Program-made: the position numbers and the translations under genes | Assembly (NCBI GenBank): GCA_050250915.1 | Contig: JBFWNT010000002.1 | Span: 124,001-188,000 of the forward strand | Length of the DNA stretch: 64,000 nt | Reading direction: 5' to 3' | DNA from: Miltoncostaea sp050250915 | Lineage (GTDB): Bacteria > Actinomycetota > Thermoleophilia > Miltoncostaeales > Miltoncostaeaceae | Notes under the pieces: model-generated | What the model saw: the letters and a program-made list of their open reading frames with translations, nothing else | Database searches by the model: none | What the model was told of the DNA's origin: nothing | Shown here: one piece after another, positions 1 through 9,584 of the stretch | Layout of the letters: the number at the start of each line of letters is the position of its first letter | Position numbering within the stretch: the first letter of the stretch is position 1

Positions 1-91
1 CGCCGGTCTCGGTCGCGACGTACGCGCCCTGGTCCGACCGGGCCTGCGCGGGCACGGCGACGGCGGCTCCGAGCAGCGCCGCGAGCAGCAT
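1..91 (-). CDS. N-terminus of a secreted protein (runs off the window)
   Basis: Only about 30 codons are present, read leftward from ATG at 91. The translation begins MLLAALLGAAVAVPAQA, a compact Sec-type signal peptide with a hydrophobic core and an A-x-A-like cleavage site, followed by a polar mature start (RSDQGAYVATETG). The product is therefore probably exported. It is transcribed divergently from aroA. Nothing in the visible part identifies a family, and an upstream start cannot be excluded. Confidence 0.5.
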   Translation of the reverse strand, partial: MLLAALLGAAVAVPAQARSDQGAYVATETG

Positions 92-133
92 GCAGCGGCG
101 GAACGGACAGGTGGGCCGGCTGGGCACCGGCGG

Positions 134-163
134 ATTCTCCGTCGGCCCCGTCAAGCAGGTCAA
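134..163 (-). promoter_or_regulatory. Candidate promoter of the leftward secreted-protein gene
   Basis: On the minus strand a TTGACC -35-like hexamer (163-158) and a GAGAAT -10-like hexamer (139-134) are separated by 18 bases. They lie about 45 bases upstream of the leftward ATG. The -35 match is good; the -10 is weak at its first base. Confidence 0.35.
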
Positions 164-205
164 CGACACCCGGTGCCCGCCGCCGAAGCGGGTGGGCGCG
201 CTCAG

Positions 206-211
206 TAGTCT
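206..211 (+). promoter_or_regulatory. -10 box of aroA (probably leaderless)
   Basis: TAGTCT fits the TANNNT -10 consensus and ends 6 bases before the GTG at 218. Transcription would start at or next to the start codon. No convincing -35 is visible. The same arrangement recurs before many genes in this window. Confidence 0.4.
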
Positions 212-217
212 TGGGAG

Positions 218-1522
218 GTGGCGGTCGTGCGCGTTGCCCCGGTCCCCCTGCTGCGCGGCTCCGTCCAGGTGCCGCCGGACAAGTCGCTGACCCATCGGGC
301 GCTCCTGTTCGGGGCCATCGGCGACCGCGAGGTGACCGTCACGCGGCCGCTCGACTCGGAGGACACGGGGGCCACGCTCGCGCTGGTGGAGGCCTGCCGG
401 GTGCCGGTGTCCGGGGAGCTCGGCGACGAGGTGCGCGTGTCCGGGCGGGGGCTCCGCGGGCTCCGCCCGCCGCCGCACCTCGACTGCGCCAACGCCGGCA
501 CGCTGATGCGGCTCGCGACCGGGATCCTGACCGGGCAGTCCGCCGACAACGTGATCCTCGACGGCGACGCGTCCCTGCGCGGGCGGCCCATGTCGCGCAT
601 CGCCCAGCCGCTCCGCGCGATGGGCGCCCAGATCTTCACGGCCCCCGGCGGGACGCCGCCGGTGGTGGTCAGCGGCGGGGTCCCCCTGCGCGGGGTGGAG
701 CACCACCTGACCGTCGCGTCGGCGCAGGTGAAGAGCTGCCTGCTGCTCGCGGGGCTCTACGCCGAGGGCACCACGTGGGTCCACGAGCCGGCGCCGTCGC
801 GCGACCACACCGAGCGGATGCTCGAGGCCGCGGGCGTTCCGCTGCTGCGCGAGGGCGGCGCCGTCGGCGTGGCCGGACCGGTCGAGCGCCTCGCGCTCCC
901 GGACATGGAGGTGCCGGGCGACTTCTCCTCGGCCGCCGGCCTGCTGGTGGCGGGCGCCCTGCTCGGGGACCCCGAGGTGCGCCTGCCCGGCGTCAACCTC
1001 AACCCCGGCCGCACCGGGCTGATCGGGGTGATGCGGCGGATGGGCGCCGACATCCGGGAGGAGCGCGGCCCCGACGTCGCGGGGGAGCCGTGCGGCACCC
1101 TCGTCGCCGTCCGCGCCGACGCCCTCCGCGCCACCGAGGTGGCGCCGGAGGAGGTGCCGGCGATGATCGACGAGCTGCCGCTGGTCGGCCTGCTCGCCGC
1201 GTTCGCCGAGGGCACGACCGTCGTCCGGGGCGCCCAGGAGCTGCGGGTGAAGGAGAGCGACCGCATCGCCTCGGTCGTCGCCGCGCTCCGCGCGATGGGC
1301 GCCGACGCCGAGGAGCGGGAGGACGGCTTCGCCGTGACCGGGGCTCCGTCGCTGCGCGGGGGCGAGGTGGCGACGCTCGGCGATCACCGCCTCAGCATCC
1401 TCGGGGCCGTCGCCGGCCTCGCCAGCGCGGAGGGGGTCGCGATCGCCGGCTTCGAGGCGGTCGCCGTGTCGTACCCGGGGTTCGCCCGCGACCTCGTCGC
1501 CCTGGGGGCGCTGGCCGCGTGA
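218..1522 (+). CDS. aroA: 3-phosphoshikimate 1-carboxyvinyltransferase (EPSP synthase)
   Basis: EPSP synthase joins shikimate-3-phosphate and phosphoenolpyruvate in the cytosolic shikimate pathway to aromatic amino acids. The 434 residues match family length. Visible signatures are the N-terminal P-PDKS-TH substrate motif (about residues 19-26), the CANAGTLMRL loop near residue 90, the DELP aspartate and the ELRVKESDR motif with the conserved Glu and Lys. Two starts compete: GTG 218, leaderless behind the TAGTCT box, and GTG 227, with a GGAGG 8 bases upstream. I prefer 218 because the -10 position would exclude that ribosome site from the mRNA. It overlaps cmk by 4 bases, so the two are probably translationally coupled. 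Confidence 0.95.
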   Translation: MAVVRVAPVPLLRGSVQVPPDKSLTHRALLFGAIGDREVTVTRPLDSEDTGATLALVEACRVPVSGELGDEVRVSGRGLRGLRPPPHLDCANAGTLMRLATGILTGQSADNVILDGDASLRGRPMSRIAQPLRAMGAQIFTAPGGTPPVVVSGGVPLRGVEHHLTVASAQVKSCLLLAGLYAEGTTWVHEPAPSRDHTERMLEAAGVPLLREGGAVGVAGPVERLALPDMEVPGDFSSAAGLLVAGALLGDPEVRLPGVNLNPGRTGLIGVMRRMGADIREERGPDVAGEPCGTLVAVRADALRATEVAPEEVPAMIDELPLVGLLAAFAEGTTVVRGAQELRVKESDRIASVVAALRAMGADAEEREDGFAVTGAPSLRGGEVATLGDHRLSILGAVAGLASAEGVAIAGFEAVAVSYPGFARDLVALGALAA

Positions 1523-2199
1523 TCGTGGCGATCGACGGCCCCGCCGGGGCCGGGAAGAGCACGGTCGCACGCGCCGTCGCCCGCCGCCTCGGCGCCGCCT
1601 ACCTCGACACCGGCGCGATGTACCGCGCCCTGACCTGGCTCGCGGCCCAACGGGACGTCGGCCCCGCCGACGCGGAGGCCCTCGTGGCCCTGGCCCGCGA
1701 CGAGCCGATCGGGATCGAGCCCACCGACGACGGCGACCGTGTGAGCATCGCCGGCATGGACGTGACCGACGCCATCCGCGCCCCCGACGTCGCCGCCCGC
1801 GTCTCGGAGGTCTCCGCCCACCCCGGCGTGCGCGAGCAGATGGTCGCGGCGCAGCGCGCCGTGATGGCGTCCGGCTCCTGGGTGTCCGACGGGCGCGACG
1901 TCGGCAGCGCCGTCGTCCCCGACGCCGAGCTCAAGGTGTTCCTGACGGCCTCCCTGGAGGAGCGCGCCCGCCGCCGCCACGCCGACCTGGCCAACCGCGG
2001 CACCGTCATGGACCTGGACGAGGTGCTCGAGGACGTCCGCCGGCGCGACCACATCGACTCCACCCGCGCCGCCAGCCCCCTCCGGGTCGCGGACGGCGCC
2101 ATCGTGATCGACTCGTCCGAGCTGGACGCCGACGAGGTGGCCGACCTGATCGTGCGGCTCGTCGAGGACCTGCGCGAGTCGGGCGGGGCCGCCGGATGA
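1519..2199 (+). CDS. cmk: Cytidylate kinase
   Basis: Phosphorylates CMP and dCMP to the diphosphates with ATP. The 226-residue protein opens with IVAIDGPAGAGKST, a P-loop at about residues 7-15, followed by the LGAAYLDTGAMYRALTW segment typical of bacterial CMP kinases. The later SDGRDVGSAVVPDAELKVFLTAS segment matches the family's R-D-x-G-T-x-V-x-P nucleotide-binding region, with S in place of T. GTG 1519 overlaps the aroA stop (GTGA). It also overlaps plsC by 4 bases. The order aroA-cmk-plsC-der is a common bacterial arrangement and supports the call. Confidence 0.95.
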   Translation: MIVAIDGPAGAGKSTVARAVARRLGAAYLDTGAMYRALTWLAAQRDVGPADAEALVALARDEPIGIEPTDDGDRVSIAGMDVTDAIRAPDVAARVSEVSAHPGVREQMVAAQRAVMASGSWVSDGRDVGSAVVPDAELKVFLTASLEERARRRHADLANRGTVMDLDEVLEDVRRRDHIDSTRAASPLRVADGAIVIDSSELDADEVADLIVRLVEDLRESGGAAG

Positions 2200-2864
2200 G
2201 GTTCACCACCGACCTCGACCGCGCACCGGTCGTCACCCGGTTCTGGTGGGTCCTCGGCCACCTCACGCTGATGCCGGCCGTCTACCTCGGCTGCCGGCTG
2301 GAGGTGACGGGACGGGAGCACCTCCCCGCGGACGGACCCGTCCTGGTGGTGTGCAACCACATCTCCCAGGCCGACCCGGTCGTGATCGGGGTGGCGGCCG
2401 TCCCGCGGAAGAGCTACTACTTCGCGAAGGCCGAGCTGTTCCGGGTGCCGTTCCTGCGCGGCTACGTCAGCCGGATGGGCGCCTTCCCGGTGGAGCGCGG
2501 CGGAGCGGACCGGCGCGCGCTGCGGCTCGCGCGCGAGATCCTCTCGAGAGGCGACATGCTGCTGATGTTCCCCGAGGGGAGCCGATACACCGACGGACGG
2601 CTGCGGCCCGGGCTCTCGGGCGCCGGCTCGCTGGCCCTCGATCCCGGCGTGACCGTCATCCCGGCGGCGATCTGGGGCACGCACCGGTTCGGCAGGAAGG
2701 GCCGGGTGGCCTTCGGCCCCCCGCTGGACCTGTCGGACATCGACGGGGGCTCCCGCGCCGCGCGCTCCCGCCAGGCGGTCGACCGGATGATGGCCGCGAT
2801 CGCCGGGCTGATCCCGGCGGCCGGCGGCCCGCCCACCGACCCGCCGGGGCACGTCGATGGCTGA
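2196..2864 (+). CDS. plsC: 1-acyl-sn-glycerol-3-phosphate acyltransferase (PlsC/LPLAT family)
   Basis: Transfers an acyl chain to lysophosphatidic acid at the membrane, making phosphatidic acid for phospholipids. The 222 residues contain the catalytic H-x4-D motif as NHISQAD (near residue 55) and the FPEGSR substrate motif (near residue 127), with a hydrophobic N-terminal segment (FWWVLGHLTLMPAVYLG). ATG 2196 overlaps the cmk stop, and the 3' end overlaps der by 8 bases. Acyl donor and chain position are not determinable from sequence, so the exact LPLAT substrate is inferred from family. Confidence 0.88.
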   Translation: MRFTTDLDRAPVVTRFWWVLGHLTLMPAVYLGCRLEVTGREHLPADGPVLVVCNHISQADPVVIGVAAVPRKSYYFAKAELFRVPFLRGYVSRMGAFPVERGGADRRALRLAREILSRGDMLLMFPEGSRYTDGRLRPGLSGAGSLALDPGVTVIPAAIWGTHRFGRKGRVAFGPPLDLSDIDGGSRAARSRQAVDRMMAAIAGLIPAAGGPPTDPPGHVDG

Positions 2865-4221
2865 ACGCGCCGCCGCCCGGGCGCGCTGGGCGCCCCGCCG
2901 GGCGCGCAGCACCCTCGACGCCGACCAGCCCACGGTCGCGATCGTCGGCTACCCCAACGTCGGCAAGTCGACGCTGTTCAACCGCCTCGCGGGGCGCCGC
3001 GACGCCGTGGTCGACGCGGTCCCCGGCGTGACCCGCGACCGGCGGCAGGCGGGCGCCGAGTGGAACGGCCGCGCCTTCCAGCTCATCGACACCGGCGGCA
3101 TCGACGAGGCCGACCCGTCGGAGGTGGGCAAGCAGATCGCCGCGCAGGCGGTGCGGGGGATCGAGGAGGCCGACCTGGTGCTCTTCGTGGTCGACGTCCA
3201 GACGGCCCCCACGGCCGGCGACCTGGAGGTGCTCGACCGGCTGCGCCGCATCGGCCGGCCCATGATGCTCGTGGCCAACAAGAGCGACAGCGCCGGCCCC
3301 GAGGCCGCCGCCCAGAACCTGCGCTCGCTCGGGATCGGCGAGGTGCACGCCGTCTCCGCCCAGCACGGCCGGGGGATCGGCGACCTCCTGGACGCGCTGG
3401 TCGCGGCGCTGCCCGAGGCCCCCGTCGCCGACGTCGAGCGTGAGCAGGTCCCGGCCATCTGCATCCTGGGGCGGCCCAACGTCGGCAAGAGCTCGATCCT
3501 GAACGCCCTGCTCGGCGAGGACCGCGTCGTGGTGCACGACGCGCCCGGCACCACCCGCGACCCCATCGACACGTTCATCGAGGTCGACGGGCAGCCGGTC
3601 GTCCTGATCGACACCGCCGGCCTGCGCAAGCGCGGGCGCATGCGCGACGACGTCGAGCACTACAGCCAGATCCGCGCGCTCCAGGCGGCGGAGCGCAGCG
3701 ACGTCGCGCTCGTGGTGGCCGACGCCACCGAGGGCCTCACCGACGCCGACCTCGGCGCGGTCGACCGCGCCGCGAAGGCGCACTGCGCGACGCTCCTGGT
3801 GATGAACAAGTGGGACCTCGCCCAGCCCGATCTCGAGCACATCCGCGGCCGGCTGCGCGCCAAGTCGCGCCAGCGCCCCACCATCGAGGTGTGCTCGGCG
3901 GCGACGGGGGAGGGCCTGCACCGCCTGCTGCCCGCCGCCCTGCGGCTGGAGCAGCGTCGCCGCACGCGCATCCCCACCCGCGAGCTCAACGTGGCGATCC
4001 GCGAGCTGGCGGCCGAGCGCCCCGGGCCGCGGAAGGGCAACCGGCGGCTGTCGCTGCGCTACCTGGTGCAGACGGGCGAGGCGCCGCCCGTGTTCCGCCT
4101 CGACGTCAACGACCGGTCGCTCATGACGCGCGACTACGGGTTCTGGCTCGAGAACCGCCTCCGCCAGCGGTTCGACCTGGACGGGGTGCCACTCGTCATC
4201 GAGGTCCGTACGCGAGCCTGA
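2857..4221 (+). CDS. der: Ribosome-associated tandem GTPase Der (EngA)
   Basis: Der is a double GTPase needed for late 50S ribosomal subunit assembly. Both G domains are visible: G1 with GYPNVGKST (about residues 31-39), DTGG and NKSD; G2 with GRPNVGKSS (about residue 205), DTAGLRKRGR and NKWD. A C-terminal KH-like domain follows, ending in a basic stretch. The 454-residue length is usual. An N-terminal extension rich in Arg and Ala precedes G1. It overlaps plsC, so it is the last member of the aroA-cmk-plsC-der operon. The 120 bases after it carry no gene. Confidence 0.95.
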   Translation: MAERAAARARWAPRRARSTLDADQPTVAIVGYPNVGKSTLFNRLAGRRDAVVDAVPGVTRDRRQAGAEWNGRAFQLIDTGGIDEADPSEVGKQIAAQAVRGIEEADLVLFVVDVQTAPTAGDLEVLDRLRRIGRPMMLVANKSDSAGPEAAAQNLRSLGIGEVHAVSAQHGRGIGDLLDALVAALPEAPVADVEREQVPAICILGRPNVGKSSILNALLGEDRVVVHDAPGTTRDPIDTFIEVDGQPVVLIDTAGLRKRGRMRDDVEHYSQIRALQAAERSDVALVVADATEGLTDADLGAVDRAAKAHCATLLVMNKWDLAQPDLEHIRGRLRAKSRQRPTIEVCSAATGEGLHRLLPAALRLEQRRRTRIPTRELNVAIRELAAERPGPRKGNRRLSLRYLVQTGEAPPVFRLDVNDRSLMTRDYGFWLENRLRQRFDLDGVPLVIEVRTRA

Positions 4222-4326
4222 GCGCCGGCGCAACCTGGTCGGGGGTCTTGGCCGAGCCTTTACGGACGGGCGTTCGCGGCCGATGAGGGCGTTGCTACTT
4301 TCGGAAAACCGCCCGTTCCCCCGATC

Positions 4327-4340
4327 CGGAGGTCCCTCCG
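4327..4340 (+). promoter_or_regulatory. Hairpin covering the ribosome binding site of the DUF3352 gene
   Basis: CGGAGGTCCCTCCG is a perfect inverted repeat that contains the only Shine-Dalgarno sequence (GGAGG) and ends one base before the ATG at 4342. With a 4-base loop it would form a 5-bp GC-rich stem masking the ribosome site. Whether it regulates translation is inference. Confidence 0.4.
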
Positions 4341-4341
4341 C

Positions 4342-5997
4342 ATGGCCGTTCAGTTCATGGAGACGCTGCGGCGTCGACGCGCCGTGGTGCTCGCCACCGG
4401 GGCGCTCGCCGGCGCGACGCTCGCGGTCGCGGGCTGCGGCGGCTCATCCGAGACCGGCTCCCAGGCGGGGGACGTCGCCTCCTACGTCCCGGCGAACAGC
4501 CCGTTCTACCTCGAGGTCACCACCGACTTCGAGGGGCCCCAGTGGACGCAGATCGACGACCTGGCCAAGCTCTTCCCGGCCTATCCCGAGTTCCGGAAGG
4601 AGCTCGAGAAGGACCTCCAGGGGCAGGACGTGAACTTCGAGCGCGACGTCAAGCCGCTGCTCGGTGACCGCGCCGCCGTCGCGGTGCTGAACATCCCCGA
4701 CACGAAGGGGATCCAGGGGTCCATCACCTCCACCGACCCCGAGTCGGCCGCCGCCGGCGCCGCCGCCGGTGCGGCGGACGACACCCAGGTGATCGGCGTG
4801 GTCGACATCGCGCAGGGCAAGGAGGACGCCCTCACGGCGCTCCTGGTCCGGGGCGGCGCCACCAAGGCGGGTGAGCACGACGGCGTGGCGTACTACCAGG
4901 AGCCCGGCAACGACACGGTCACCGCCGTCGCCGACGGCGCGCTCGTCGTGGCCAACAGCACGGGCCAGCTCTACAAGGCCCTCGACGCCCACCAGGCGGG
5001 CGGCGACCAGACCCTCGCCGGCCAGTCCAAGTTCACGGACGCGCTCGCCAAGCTCCCGGCGGACGTCTTCGGCCAGGCGTACATCGACGTCGGCTCGCTC
5101 ATCCGGCAGGCCGGCACCGACACGCCGCAGCTCCAGCAGCTGGGCCTCGGCGACTACCAGAACGCGGTCGTGGCGGCGTCGCTCGCCGCCGAGCCCGAGG
5201 GCGCCCGGGTGAAGGGCGTCGTGATGGGCGCGCCGGACACCGGCGCCTCCTCCTTCACCCCCACCCTCGACGACCGTGCGCCCGCCGACGCGATCGCCTA
5301 CCTCGGGTTCGACAACCTCGCGGGGAGCGTGTCCACGATCCTCCAGCAGGTGCGGGCCTCCCAGGGCGAGGACGTCCAGAAGCAGATCGACGCGTTCGCC
5401 GGGCAGCTCCCGCAGCTCCTGGGCGTCACGACGGACGACCTGGCGGCCCTCACCTCCGGCGAGCACGCCATCGTCGTGACCGGCGGCCGCAAGCCGGGCG
5501 CCGCGCTCGCCCTGACGGTGGACGACGGCGCCCAGGCGCAGGCGACGCTCGACAAGCTCCGCGTCGGCGTCCCGGCCCTGCTGAAGACGTTCAGCCCCGA
5601 CACCCAGCTGCCGGCCTGGCAGCAGGTCCCGCTCGCCGCCGGCGTGCAGGGCTGGCGCCTGCCGCTGTCGCCCGAGGCCGGCGTGGTCTACGGCGTGGAC
5701 GGCGACCTCGCGATCGTCGGCACCAACGTCCCGGCCGTCACCGCGGTCCAGCGCCCGGCGTCGCCGCTGTCGGCGTCGGCCGCCTACCAGGCCGGCGTCA
5801 GCGGGATGCCGGACCAGGTGACCTCGGTCCTCTGGCTCAACGCGCAGGAGCTGATCAGCACGGCCGACACGTTCGGCGCGTTCGATCAGGCCGACGCCAA
5901 GACGCTGGCCAACCTGAAGCCCGTGAAGAGCCTCGCGGCGTGGACGACGGGCGGCGACACCCCGACCTTCGAGGTGTTCCTCCGGCTCGCCAGGTAA
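4342..5997 (+). CDS. DUF3352-family lipoprotein
   Basis: The 551-residue product begins with basic residues (LRRRR), a hydrophobic stretch and a lipobox-like AVAG-C, so it is probably a lipid-anchored extracytoplasmic protein with Cys about 33 as the lipidation site. The mature part matches my recollection of DUF3352 proteins: a start of the type YVPANSPFYLEVTTDF, then alternating beta-rich repeats and Ala/Gly-rich loops. A low-complexity Ala/Gly segment occurs near residues 134-147. The molecular role of DUF3352 is unknown. The gene stands alone between der and metK with its own hairpin-masked ribosome site and a downstream hairpin. Confidence 0.75.
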   Translation: MAVQFMETLRRRRAVVLATGALAGATLAVAGCGGSSETGSQAGDVASYVPANSPFYLEVTTDFEGPQWTQIDDLAKLFPAYPEFRKELEKDLQGQDVNFERDVKPLLGDRAAVAVLNIPDTKGIQGSITSTDPESAAAGAAAGAADDTQVIGVVDIAQGKEDALTALLVRGGATKAGEHDGVAYYQEPGNDTVTAVADGALVVANSTGQLYKALDAHQAGGDQTLAGQSKFTDALAKLPADVFGQAYIDVGSLIRQAGTDTPQLQQLGLGDYQNAVVAASLAAEPEGARVKGVVMGAPDTGASSFTPTLDDRAPADAIAYLGFDNLAGSVSTILQQVRASQGEDVQKQIDAFAGQLPQLLGVTTDDLAALTSGEHAIVVTGGRKPGAALALTVDDGAQAQATLDKLRVGVPALLKTFSPDTQLPAWQQVPLAAGVQGWRLPLSPEAGVVYGVDGDLAIVGTNVPAVTAVQRPASPLSASAAYQAGVSGMPDQVTSVLWLNAQELISTADTFGAFDQADAKTLANLKPVKSLAAWTTGGDTPTFEVFLRLAR

Positions 5998-6039
5998 CGA
6001 ATGCCCGCCCGGGGGATGCCGCCGGGAAACCCGCTCCAG

Positions 6040-6074
6040 GACGGGGGTCTCGCGCTCGGCGCGGGGCCCCCGTC
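6040..6074 (+). terminator. Hairpin downstream of the DUF3352 gene
   Basis: GACGGGGG (6040-6047) pairs with CCCCCGTC (6067-6074) in a perfect 8-bp stem, with further pairing possible inside the loop. There is no T-run, as is usual in such GC-rich genomes. It lies about 40 bases after the stop codon and before the metK promoter. Confidence 0.45.
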
Positions 6075-6103
6075 GTCGTGTCTGGGGCCCTCAGGACCCC
6101 TGT

Positions 6104-6109
6104 TATGCT
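6104..6109 (+). promoter_or_regulatory. -10 box of metK
   Basis: TATGCT lies about 38 bases before the metK ATG, allowing a leader of roughly 30 bases that carries an AGGAG ribosome site. No SAM riboswitch would fit in so short a leader. The -35 is not recognisable. Confidence 0.45.
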
Positions 6110-6147
6110 CGCCGTCGTTCCGCTTTCCGACAGGAGACGCACGCCAC

Positions 6148-7344
<1,197 letters not shown>

Positions 7345-7348
7345 CGCG

Positions 7349-9583
7349 GTGAGCGGCGCGGTCGCGCTCCCCGGCCTCGAGGCCGGGCCGGCGCGCGCCG
7401 CACAGGTGCTCCCGCTCGTGGCCGCCCGCGGCCTCGACCGGGTGCTCGACTACGCGGTCCCGGAGGAGCTCTCCGGGGCCGCGGTCCCCGGGGCACTCGT
7501 CGCGTGCCCGCTGGGACCCCGGAGGATCCTGGGGGTGGTGGTCGGCCGCGACGCGCCGACCCACGAGGGGCGCCTCCAGCCCATCGCGGGGGTGGTGGAG
7601 GCGCCGCCGGTGGCGCCCGACCTGCTCGAGCTCGCGGGCTGGATGGCGCGCTACTACGTCGCCCCCACGGCCACGTGCCTGCGGCTGGTGCTGCCGCCCG
7701 GCGGCGGTGGCGCGCTGCGGCGCGCGCCGGACGGGTCGTGGCGCCTGGCGCCGCCGCCCTCGGGGCCGCGCGAGGTCCTGACCGCGCGGCTGCTGGGCGA
7801 CCCGGCGCAGGCGGGCTCGGCCCGGCGCCGCGAGGTGGCCGAGGCGCTGCGCGCGGCGGGCGGCACGCTGGCGGCGGCGGAGCTGGTGCGCCGGGCCGCC
7901 ACCACGATGCCGACGCTGCGGGCGATGGGGGAGGCGGGGGTCCTGGCGCTGGAGGCCGCCCCCGGGGCGGCGGCCGACGCGGCCGCGCCGCGCTCCGTGC
8001 CGCCGGAGCTGACGCCCGATCAGGCCCGCGCGGTCGCGGCGCTCGTGGCCGCGATCGACGGGGGCGGCGGCGCGCACCTGCTGCACGGGGTGACCGGGTC
8101 GGGCAAGACGGAGGTGTACCTCCACGCGATCGAGGCGGCGCGGGAGCGGGGGAAGGGGGCCATCGTCCTGGTCCCGGAGATCGCGCTCACCCCGCAGCTG
8201 CTGGGGCGCCTGCGCGGCCGGCTGGGGCCGGGCGTGGCCGTCTGGCACTCGGCCCTGACCCCCGCCCAGCGGGCGGCCGAGCACCGCCGGGTGCGGGAGG
8301 GGGAGGCCGACGTGGTGCTCGGCGCCCGCAGCGCGGTGTTCGCCCCCGTGCCGCGCCTCGGCCTGATCGTGGTGGACGAGGAGCACGACGGTTCCTACAA
8401 GCAGGACTCGTCTCCGCGCTACGACGCGCGCCAGGTCGCCGCCCTCAGGGGCAGCCGGGCCGGCGCGGCCGTGGTCTACGGCAGCGCCACCCCGCGGCCC
8501 GAGACCTGGAAGGCGCTGCCGCGGCTGTCGCTGCCCTGCCGCGCCGACGGCTCCCCGCTGCCCGCCGCGGAGATCGTCGACATGCGCCGCCAGGGCGCCG
8601 GGCCGGTGTCGCGGCCGCTCGCCTCGGCGCTCCACGACGCGATGCTCCAGGGCCGCAAGGCCATCGTGCTGGCCACGCGGCGCGGCTTCTCGCTCATGGC
8701 CCTCTGCCGGGAGTGCGGGTGGATGGCGCGCTGCCCCGACTGCGACGTCGCCCTGGTCCACCACGACCGGCCCGCCCGGCTCGTGTGTCACCACTGCGGG
8801 CGGGAGGAGCCCGTGCCCGGGGTGTGCCCGAGCTGCCACGCCGCCGCGATCGTCCGCCAGGGCACCGGCGCGCAGGGGGTGGAGCGCGCGCTCGCGCGGC
8901 TGGTGCCGATGGCGCGGCTGGTGCGCATGGACGCGTCGAGCGCGTCGGGCCGCGGCGCCGTGGCGCGGCTGCTGGCCGAGTTCGCGCGCCCGGGCCCCGC
9001 GATCCTGCTCGGCACGCAGATGGTCGCGAAGGGGCACGACCTGCCCGACGTGACGGTCGCGGCGGTGGTGGACGCCGACGCGCCCCTCCAGTTCGCCGGG
9101 TTCCGCTCGGAGGAGCGGGCGTTCGCGCTCATCGTGCAGATCGCGGGCCGCGCCGGGCGCCGCGGCGAGCCCGCGCGCGTGTTCGTGCAGGCGCACGAGC
9201 CCGAGGCGCGGGTGGTGCAGCTCGGCGCCCGCCACGCGGTCGAGGAGTTCCTCGACGGGGAGCTGGCCCGCCGCTGGGCCCACGACCTGCCGCCGTACCG
9301 CCCCGGGGTGCGCATCGTCGTCGCGGGGGCGGCGGCCGGCGCCGTCGACCGCTGCGCGGAGGGGATCGCCGCCGATCTGCGGGCGGCGGCGCCGGCCGCC
9401 CGGGTGCGCGGGCCGGCGCCGCTGCACCGCCTGCGGGGCCGCACGCGCGCCGCGATCCTCCTGGCCGCGGAGAGGGCGTCTTTGGTGACGCCGCAGATCC
9501 GCAGTACCCTCGCGGCGTGGGAGGGGGAGCTGCGGCGCGGCGGGGTGCGCGCGGGGGTGGATGTGGACCCGCAGGAGACCTGA
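7349..9583 (+). CDS. priA: Primosomal replication restart helicase PriA
   Basis: PriA reloads the replisome at collapsed forks. The 744-residue protein has an N-terminal DNA-binding region (to about residue 200), then a superfamily 2 helicase core with Walker A GVTGSGKTE (about residue 250) and the DEEH box. Eight cysteines in four C-x2-C pairs between about residues 451 and 495 form the two zinc sites. A C-terminal helicase domain includes QIAGRAGRRGEPA. The walker motifs are intact, unlike in some actinobacterial PriA homologues reported to be degenerate. The GTG at 7349 follows the metK stop by 4 bases. The next gene starts 1 base after the stop. Confidence 0.93.
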   Translation: MSGAVALPGLEAGPARAAQVLPLVAARGLDRVLDYAVPEELSGAAVPGALVACPLGPRRILGVVVGRDAPTHEGRLQPIAGVVEAPPVAPDLLELAGWMARYYVAPTATCLRLVLPPGGGGALRRAPDGSWRLAPPPSGPREVLTARLLGDPAQAGSARRREVAEALRAAGGTLAAAELVRRAATTMPTLRAMGEAGVLALEAAPGAAADAAAPRSVPPELTPDQARAVAALVAAIDGGGGAHLLHGVTGSGKTEVYLHAIEAARERGKGAIVLVPEIALTPQLLGRLRGRLGPGVAVWHSALTPAQRAAEHRRVREGEADVVLGARSAVFAPVPRLGLIVVDEEHDGSYKQDSSPRYDARQVAALRGSRAGAAVVYGSATPRPETWKALPRLSLPCRADGSPLPAAEIVDMRRQGAGPVSRPLASALHDAMLQGRKAIVLATRRGFSLMALCRECGWMARCPDCDVALVHHDRPARLVCHHCGREEPVPGVCPSCHAAAIVRQGTGAQGVERALARLVPMARLVRMDASSASGRGAVARLLAEFARPGPAILLGTQMVAKGHDLPDVTVAAVVDADAPLQFAGFRSEERAFALIVQIAGRAGRRGEPARVFVQAHEPEARVVQLGARHAVEEFLDGELARRWAHDLPPYRPGVRIVVAGAAAGAVDRCAEGIAADLRAAAPAARVRGPAPLHRLRGRTRAAILLAAERASLVTPQIRSTLAAWEGELRRGGVRAGVDVDPQET

Positions 9584-9584
9584 C

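Noticed and set aside
5998..6147. SAM riboswitch before metK
   Set aside because: The 150 bases hold a terminator hairpin and a -10 box only 38 bases before the ATG; no conserved SAM aptamer core is seen.
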